Positions 39,976 through 44,229 of a DNA stretch of 44,229 nt are shown piece by piece. Made by a program: the position numbers and the translations under genes. This DNA is from Actinomycetota bacterium (GTDB lineage Bacteria > Actinomycetota > AC-67): assembly GCA_041658565.1 (NCBI GenBank), contig JBAZZY010000023.1, forward strand, positions 1 through 44,229, written 5' to 3'. Within the stretch, counting starts at the first letter, position 1, and the number at the start of each line of letters is the position of its first letter. The notes beneath the pieces are model-generated. The model saw only the letters and a list, made by a program, of their open reading frames with translations, was not told where the DNA came from and ran no database searches.

Positions 39976-40974
39976 CTAGGCGCGCGCGCGCGGAGTGAAG
40001 CCGACTTTGGCGTAGACGTCGGCGACGGTTGCGGCAGCGACTTCCTGGGCCTTGCGCGCGCCGATCTCCAGCACGCGCGCCAGTTCCGCGGGATCCGAGG
40101 TGAACTCGCGGTAGCGAGCCTGCAGCGGCTCCAGGTGCGCCACGATCGCGTCGGCGAGCCCGGACTTGAAGTCGCCGTAGCCCTTGCCCTCGTACTCGGC
40201 CTCGAGTTCGGCGACGGTCTTGCCGGTCACGACCGAGTAGATCGTGAGCAGGTTGGTGATCGCGGGCTTGTCTTCGCGCGCGAGGATCTCGCGCCCGGAG
40301 TCGGTGACTGCGATCTTGACCTTCTTGCGCACTACCTCGGGAGGATCGGTGATCTTGATGGTTCCTTGCGGCGACTCGGCCGACTTCGACATCTTCGCCA
40401 GCGGGTTCTGCAAGTCTTTGATGCGCGCGCCCACGGTGGGGATGGCGGGTTCGGGCACGACGAAGGTCTCGCCGTAGCGGGAGTTGAAACGCTGCGCGAC
40501 GTCGCGCGTAAGTTCCAGGTGCTGCTTTTGGTCCTCGCCGATCGGAACGTGATCCGCTTGATACAGCAAGATGTCCGAAGCCATCAACACCGGATACGCG
40601 AATAGACCAAACCCGATCGAGGCTTCCTTTTGCTTCGCCGACTTGTCCTTGAACTGCGTCATGCGCCGCATCTCGCCGAACATGGCGAAGCACCCGAGCA
40701 CCCATGCGAGTTCGGCATGTTCGTGCACGTGCGACTGCACGAACAGCGTCGCCTTTTCGGGGTCGATGCCGACGGCAAGGTAGACGGCGGCAAGATCCAG
40801 GGTCGCGCGGCGCAACTCGTCAGGGTCCTGAGGCAACGTGATGGCGTGCATGTCCACGATGCAGAAGAAGCAGTCGTTTTCATGCTGAGCAGCGACGAAC
40901 TGGCGCAGCGCGCCGATGTAGTTGCCCATGTGGATGTCGCCGGTGGGCTGCACTCCCGAAAGGATCCGGGTCAC
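39976..40974 (-). CDS. trpS: Tryptophanyl-tRNA synthetase
   Basis: The 332-aa class I synthetase has the HIGH-type motif in GVQPTGDIHMGNYIGAL, VLMASDILLYQADHVPIGEDQKQH and the KMSKS loop (NPLAKMSKSAESPQG). Length and order match bacterial TrpRS. GTG 40974 is chosen because GGAGG lies 8 nt upstream; a GTG two codons earlier abuts the ribosome site. It is a single gene between the sdh terminator and the mdh terminator. No T-box leader is apparent in the short upstream region. Confidence 0.95.
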   Translation of the reverse strand: MTRILSGVQPTGDIHMGNYIGALRQFVAAQHENDCFFCIVDMHAITLPQDPDELRRATLDLAAVYLAVGIDPEKATLFVQSHVHEHAELAWVLGCFAMFGEMRRMTQFKDKSAKQKEASIGFGLFAYPVLMASDILLYQADHVPIGEDQKQHLELTRDVAQRFNSRYGETFVVPEPAIPTVGARIKDLQNPLAKMSKSAESPQGTIKITDPPEVVRKKVKIAVTDSGREILAREDKPAITNLLTIYSVVTGKTVAELEAEYEGKGYGDFKSGLADAIVAHLEPLQARYREFTSDPAELARVLEIGARKAQEVAAATVADVYAKVGFTPRARA

Positions 40975-40996
40975 GCTCACTCCCTCCAATTGAAAA

Positions 40997-41045
40997 CGCG
41001 CGCGCGTGGCGGCACTCTACCAACCGTGCCTGCCACGCGCGCGCG
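40997..41045 (-). terminator. Terminator of the icd-mdh operon
   Basis: A perfect 14-bp stem (CGCGCGCGCGTGGC at 40997-41010 and its complement at 41032-41045) with a 21-nt loop is followed on the minus strand by TTTTC. The stem is mostly alternating CG. It begins 14 nt after the mdh stop. A TAGAGT box in the loop could start trpS. Confidence 0.65.
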
Positions 41046-41059
41046 CGTGAAACGAACTG

Positions 41060-41989
41060 CTAGGCGAGCTGCGCCAGGTCGGCACACTTGCCGCGCACGG
41101 CCTCAGCGGCCTCACGAAGGCCCGAGAGTTCCGTGTCGGTCAGCGGCAACTCGACGATCTCCTTGACGCCGCCGGCGCCCAAACGCGCCGGGACGCCCAG
41201 GTAGACGTCTTTGATTCCGTACTGGCCGGTCACCCATGCGCACACCGGCATCGAAGCCCCGGTGTCGCCTGCGACGGCCTCGACCATCGTGGCCGCCGCG
41301 CTCGACGGCGCGTAGTACGCGCTGCCGGTCTTGAGCAGTCCGACGATCTCGGCTCCACCGTCACGGGTCCGCTTGACCAACCGCTCGACCGTCTCGGCAT
41401 CGCACACGTCCGCAAGCGGCTTGCCGGCAACGGTGACCTGTGATGGCACCGGCACCATGGTGTCGCCGTGCGAGCCCAGCGTGATCGCCTCGACCTCCAA
41501 CGGAGACACGCCGAGTTCCTCGCCCACGAAGTGCTTGAACCGCGCAGTGTCGAGCATGCCGGCCTGACCGAGCACCCGCGCGTGCGGGAAGCCCGAGGCC
41601 TCGCGGAACAGGAAGGTCATCTCGTCCAGCGGGTTCGTCACCACGATGACGACTGCGTTCGGAGACCCGGGGCAGAACTGCTCGGCAACGCCGCGGATGA
41701 TCTTGGCGTTGACTTCGAGCAAGTCCATGCGGCTCATGCCCGGCTTGCGGGGCAGGCCCGCGGTGACCACGCACACGTCCGAGCCTGCGGTCTCTTCGTA
41801 GGTGTTCGTGCCCACGATGCGGGTCTCGAACCCTTCGATCGAACGGGACTGCATCATGTCGAGCGCGAGGCCCTGAGGCAGCCCCTCGACGATGTCGGTC
41901 ATGACGATCTCGTCGATAACCTTGGATTCCGCCAGCCGCTGAACTGTCGTAGATCCGTATTTGCCGGCGCCGACGACCGTTACTTTCAT
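41060..41989 (-). CDS. mdh: Malate dehydrogenase
   Basis: The 309-aa NAD-dependent dehydrogenase has VTVVGAGKYGSTTV at the N terminus, the cofactor-selecting Asp in VMTDIVEG, TAGLPRKPGMSRMDLL with substrate Arg residues in the mobile loop, TNPLDEMT, and the catalytic ITLGSHGDTMVP with its His. Arg in the PRKPGMSR loop marks malate rather than lactate specificity. It belongs to the LDH-like MDH group. ATG 41989 overlaps the icd stop by 4 nt. It is the last gene of the operon. Confidence 0.94.
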   Translation of the reverse strand: MKVTVVGAGKYGSTTVQRLAESKVIDEIVMTDIVEGLPQGLALDMMQSRSIEGFETRIVGTNTYEETAGSDVCVVTAGLPRKPGMSRMDLLEVNAKIIRGVAEQFCPGSPNAVVIVVTNPLDEMTFLFREASGFPHARVLGQAGMLDTARFKHFVGEELGVSPLEVEAITLGSHGDTMVPVPSQVTVAGKPLADVCDAETVERLVKRTRDGGAEIVGLLKTGSAYYAPSSAAATMVEAVAGDTGASMPVCAWVTGQYGIKDVYLGVPARLGAGGVKEIVELPLTDTELSGLREAAEAVRGKCADLAQLA

Positions 41990-43074
41990 CGCAGCTCCTC
42001 CATCTTCAGGATGACGCCATCGGCGACCTGGCTTGTCCCGACGGCCGTGGGGTCGTCGCGACGCGCCTTGAGGTCGTAGGTGACGTACTTGCCTTCCTTG
42101 ATGACCGCGGCGAGCGCGTTCTCCAACAAGTCCGCCGCCTCGATCTCTTCCAGGTGCCGCAGCATCAGGACACCCGAGAACATCATTGCCATCGGGTTGA
42201 CCTTGTTCTGACCCTTGTACTTGGGCGCGCTTCCGTGAGTTGCCTCGAACACCGCAACCTCGTCACCGATGTTCGCGCCCGGCGCGACACCGAGTCCGCC
42301 GATGAGGCCGGCACACAGGTCGCTGATGATGTCGCCGTACAGGTTCGGAAGAACCAGGACGTCGTACTCCTCGGGGCGCTTGACCAACTGCATCGAAACG
42401 TTGTCCACGATGCGATCATCGAACTCGATCTCAGGGTAGCCCTTGGCGACCTCGCCGGCAGTGCGAAGGAACAGACCGTCGGAGAACTTCATGATGTTGG
42501 ACTTGTGGACCGCGGTGACCTTCTTGCGGCCGTTCTGGCGCGCGTAGTCGAAGGCGAACTTGGTGATGCGCGCGCTGCCCGAGATCGAGATCGGCTTGAT
42601 CGTGATACCGGAGTCTTCCTTGATCTGCTTGGACTGAATGTCGTTCAGGAAGTCGATGACCTTCTTGGCGTCGTCGGTCCCCTGCTCGAACTCGATTCCC
42701 GCGTACAGGTCCTCGGTATTCTCGCGAACGATGACGATGTTGGCGCCGGGGAACGTGCCGGGGATTCCCTCGTAGTACTTGCACGGACGCAAGCACGCGT
42801 AGAGGTCGAGTTCCTTGCGAAGCGCAACGTTCACGCTGCGGAAGCCGCCGCCGATCGGAGTGGTGATCGGACCCTTGATGGCGATCTTGTTGGTCCGGAT
42901 CGACTCGAGGACGTGCTCGGGCAGCGGGGTCCCGTACTTGTCCATCACGTCGGCGCCGGCGTCCTGCACGTCCCAGTCGAACGCGACGCCGGTGCCTTCG
43001 AGAACCCGACGAGTTGCCTCGGATAGCTCGGGACCGACACCGTCACCAGGAACAAGCGTCACACGATATGCCAT
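41986..43074 (-). CDS. icd: Isocitrate dehydrogenase (beta-decarboxylating family)
   Basis: The 362-aa enzyme belongs to the isocitrate/isopropylmalate dehydrogenase family. It has VTLVPGDGVGPEL, LRPCKYYEGIPG, VIVRENTEDLYAGIEF, the catalytic Tyr/Lys region SARITKFAFDYA, NLYGDIISDLCAGLIGGLGV and FEATHGSAPKYKGQNKVNPMAM. The RENTEDLY and substrate-loop wording is that of NAD-type isocitrate dehydrogenases rather than isopropylmalate dehydrogenases. Homoisocitrate dehydrogenase is less likely because it is coupled to mdh. The cofactor is judged NAD+ by family resemblance only. GAGGGAGGAAAG gives a strong ribosome site. Confidence 0.88.
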   Translation of the reverse strand: MAYRVTLVPGDGVGPELSEATRRVLEGTGVAFDWDVQDAGADVMDKYGTPLPEHVLESIRTNKIAIKGPITTPIGGGFRSVNVALRKELDLYACLRPCKYYEGIPGTFPGANIVIVRENTEDLYAGIEFEQGTDDAKKVIDFLNDIQSKQIKEDSGITIKPISISGSARITKFAFDYARQNGRKKVTAVHKSNIMKFSDGLFLRTAGEVAKGYPEIEFDDRIVDNVSMQLVKRPEEYDVLVLPNLYGDIISDLCAGLIGGLGVAPGANIGDEVAVFEATHGSAPKYKGQNKVNPMAMMFSGVLMLRHLEEIEAADLLENALAAVIKEGKYVTYDLKARRDDPTAVGTSQVADGVILKMEELR

Positions 43075-43131
43075 AGAAACTTTCCTCCCTCATGGAGAAC
43101 ACGAAGTCTGGTTCGAATAGATGCGCGCGCC

Positions 43132-43161
43132 ATTATCGCGCGTCTAGTGCGCGCCGCTCAA
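43132..43161 (-). promoter_or_regulatory. Candidate icd-mdh promoter
   Basis: On the minus strand TTGAGC (43161-43156) and GATAAT (43137-43132) are 18 nt apart. Transcription would start near 43125, giving a leader of about 50 nt with the ribosome site just before the ATG. The region also contains short GCGCGC inverted repeats. Confidence 0.45.
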
Positions 43162-43181
43162 AGCGACCCCGGGCGCGCGGC

Positions 43182-43301
43182 TCACCAATGCCCCACCAAG
43201 ATCCGTCCCAGTGTTCCTGCCAGCGCCGCGAGCACGCCGACCCTGCGCGTCCAACGCCCTGCGGTTCGAAGAAGTTCCCTGCGACGCGCGCGCTCGGGGG
43301 C
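43182..43301 (-). repeat. Direct repeat, copy 1 (3' end of membrane-protein gene)
   Basis: These 120 bp match 44110-44229 without gaps and with about 10 mismatches. Both copies encode the C terminus of the same membrane protein; 37 of 39 residues are identical. The second copy runs off the window, so the full repeat is longer. Confidence 0.9.
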
Positions 43302-43616
43302 CGAGCGCATCCGTGCGAGCACCCCGAAACCGATCCCCACCGCGGCCACCACGGCGCCGTAGCCCCCGGTGGCGGCGAAGTACCGAGGGGTCGGGGTGGA
43401 GATCGTTGCCTGGGTGACCACGCCGATGGTGCCCACGAGCAGCGCAAGGCCCCCGACCAGCACGACATAGGGGATGGCTCGACGGTATCCCATCTTTACG
43501 CCGCGAGCGATCATGTCCGCGCGCTCGGGTATAGGACCTCGCGTCACGGCCACAAGTAGCAGGCCATATAGCAGCACGCCTGCCCCCCAGACGACCAGGA
43601 AGGAGTACGCCTTCAT
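43182..43616 (-). CDS. Four-helix membrane protein beside an RHS fragment (possible immunity protein)
   Basis: The 144-aa protein has hydrophobic segments at about residues 4-22, 49-69, 79-100 and 122-138, and a basic loop RSAPERARRRELLRTAGRWTRR. I know no family. ATG 43616 overlaps the stop of the RHS C-terminal fragment as ATGA, the position where immunity genes sit in polymorphic toxin loci. A second copy of the gene ends just before the RHS fragment (44110). That repeated toxin-tip/partner order is the reason for proposing an immunity role; there is no direct sequence evidence for it. Confidence 0.6.
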   Translation of the reverse strand: MKAYSFLVVWGAGVLLYGLLLVAVTRGPIPERADMIARGVKMGYRRAIPYVVLVGGLALLVGTIGVVTQATISTPTPRYFAATGGYGAVVAAVGIGFGVLARMRSAPERARRRELLRTAGRWTRRVGVLAALAGTLGRILVGHW

Positions 43617-44113
43617 TTCGTCGGACCGATGGGGTACATGGCCACGCCCGCGAGCGCAGCCGCCAGCCGCGTGGCATCGCTTAGCGTCTTGTACCCGGCC
43701 ACCGTCAACCCGACGCCCACCGCGAACTGCGTGGCGCTATCTCCGCACGGGGTCGCGGCGTCGTCGTCAAGACAGTCCATGGCCGTCACGCCGAACGCAC
43801 CCACGACCCCGGCGAGTGCAGCGGGGCCGACGCTCGCCTCCAGAGCGGCAACCGTTGCAGCCGACAGGGTGACGGTGCCTGCGGCCACGGCGAGCAGACC
43901 CGCCGTAGCCACCACGGCCACCACACCTGCGGCGATGGCTATCCCCTGAAAGACACTGCGCCAGGGGAACAAGCCGAGTGGATCGATCAACACCGTTGGG
44001 CGGTTGTTCGCATACACGTACGCACTGACGTAGGGAGTCCCAGTGCGGGACGCGACGGGATCCACTTGCAGGAACCTGCCAAGGCTCGGATCCATGGCGC
44101 GCGAAATGCTCAC
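43613..44113 (-). CDS. RHS-repeat-associated core C-terminal fragment with hydrophobic tip
   Basis: The 166-aa product begins with the RHS core signature DPSLGRFLQVDPV, YVSAYVYANNRPTVLIDPLG (residues 8-48), then has a hydrophobic, Ala/Val/Gly-rich tip (about 50-166) with two or three possible membrane helices, a CLDDDAATPCGD segment with two Cys, and YPIGPTK at the end. The large YD-repeat body of a full RHS protein is absent; upstream is instead the end of another gene. GTG 44113 overlaps that gene's TGA, so the fragment appears to be a translated orphan tip module; an internal ATG at 44095 is the alternative start. No known nuclease or deaminase motif is present. Confidence 0.7.
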   Translation of the reverse strand: MSISRAMDPSLGRFLQVDPVASRTGTPYVSAYVYANNRPTVLIDPLGLFPWRSVFQGIAIAAGVVAVVATAGLLAVAAGTVTLSAATVAALEASVGPAALAGVVGAFGVTAMDCLDDDAATPCGDSATQFAVGVGLTVAGYKTLSDATRLAAALAGVAMYPIGPTK

Positions 44114-44229
44114 CAGTGGCCCACCACGATCCGTCCCAGAGTTCCTGAGAGCGCCGCGAGCACGCCGACTCTGCGCGTCCAGCGCCCTGCGGTTCGAAGG
44201 AGTTCCCTGCGACGCGCGCGCTCGGGTGC
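44110..44229 (-). CDS. Partial second copy of the membrane protein
   Basis: The last 39 codons of a gene near-identical to 43182-43616 are present; the 5' part lies beyond the window. The reading frame is open and only two residues differ, so the copy has been kept under selection or duplicated recently. Its TGA overlaps the GTG of the RHS fragment. Confidence 0.75.
   Translation of the reverse strand, partial: APERARRRELLRTAGRWTRRVGVLAALSGTLGRIVVGHW

Noticed and set aside
1..44229. tRNA, rRNA or CRISPR elements
   Set aside because: No cloverleaf with a TTCGANNC-type T arm in an intergenic space, no rRNA-like sequence and no regularly spaced repeats were found by eye on either strand.

Overview
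The window is high-GC DNA, rich in GCGCGC runs, from what looks like an uncultivated or deep-branching member of the Actinomycetota. The pointers are a small acyl-CoA carboxylase epsilon subunit behind the carboxyltransferase gene, a biotin carboxylase-BCCP fusion, an LpdA-type flavoprotein and an OctT-like SGNH enzyme of mycobacterial type, and many starts with a -10 box only 7-10 nt upstream (leaderless style). No rRNA, tRNA or CRISPR array was found, so the genus cannot be named.

Layout. 1-2.5 kb: IS3-family end, then a leftward operon of response regulator, double-domain KaiC-like ATPase, a 37-aa ORF and a membrane protein cut off by the IS. 2.6-15.2 kb: central acyl-CoA metabolism (carboxyltransferase beta and epsilon, citrate synthase, methylmalonyl-CoA epimerase, thiolase, crotonyl-CoA carboxylase/reductase, an acyl-CoA dehydrogenase) interspersed with a flippase-like membrane protein, an SPFH-NfeD pair and a glycosyltransferase. 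15.3-18.5 kb: MgtE-like transporter operon with a PhoU/TrkA-C protein. 18.5-23.8 kb: second acyl-CoA dehydrogenase, methyltransferase, GGDEF-EAL protein and a VapBC-type pair. 23.8-25.4 kb: a badI-badH-like pair for alicyclic ring opening. 25.6-28.3 kb: three overlapping genes for secreted-type proteins of unknown function. 28.3-31.7 kb: PPOX and VOC proteins, BirA, biotin carboxylase alpha chain. 31.7-32.7 kb: a GC-poorer stretch with an unknown gene and a second IS3 remnant. 32.8-36.5 kb: methylmalonyl-CoA mutase large subunit, LpdA-like, OctT-like. 36.6-39.9 kb: sdhCDAB with a 19-aa ORF between A and B. 40-43.1 kb: trpS, then icd-mdh. 43.2-44.2 kb: an RHS C-terminal fragment between two near-identical copies of a membrane-protein gene.

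Together the metabolic genes give a route from odd-chain, branched or alicyclic acyl-CoAs through propionyl-CoA (carboxylase alpha, beta and epsilon plus BirA, epimerase, mutase) to succinyl-CoA and on through succinate, malate and isocitrate dehydrogenases and citrate synthase. Thiolase, Ccr and the epimerase would also fit part of the ethylmalonyl-CoA pathway, but ethylmalonyl-CoA mutase, methylsuccinyl-CoA dehydrogenase, mesaconyl-CoA hydratase and the lyase are not in this window. The least explained loci are the IS-damaged KaiC operon, the three-gene secreted locus, a regulatory motif shared by the ccr/glycosyltransferase and acyl-CoA dehydrogenase upstream regions, and the RHS/membrane-protein array.
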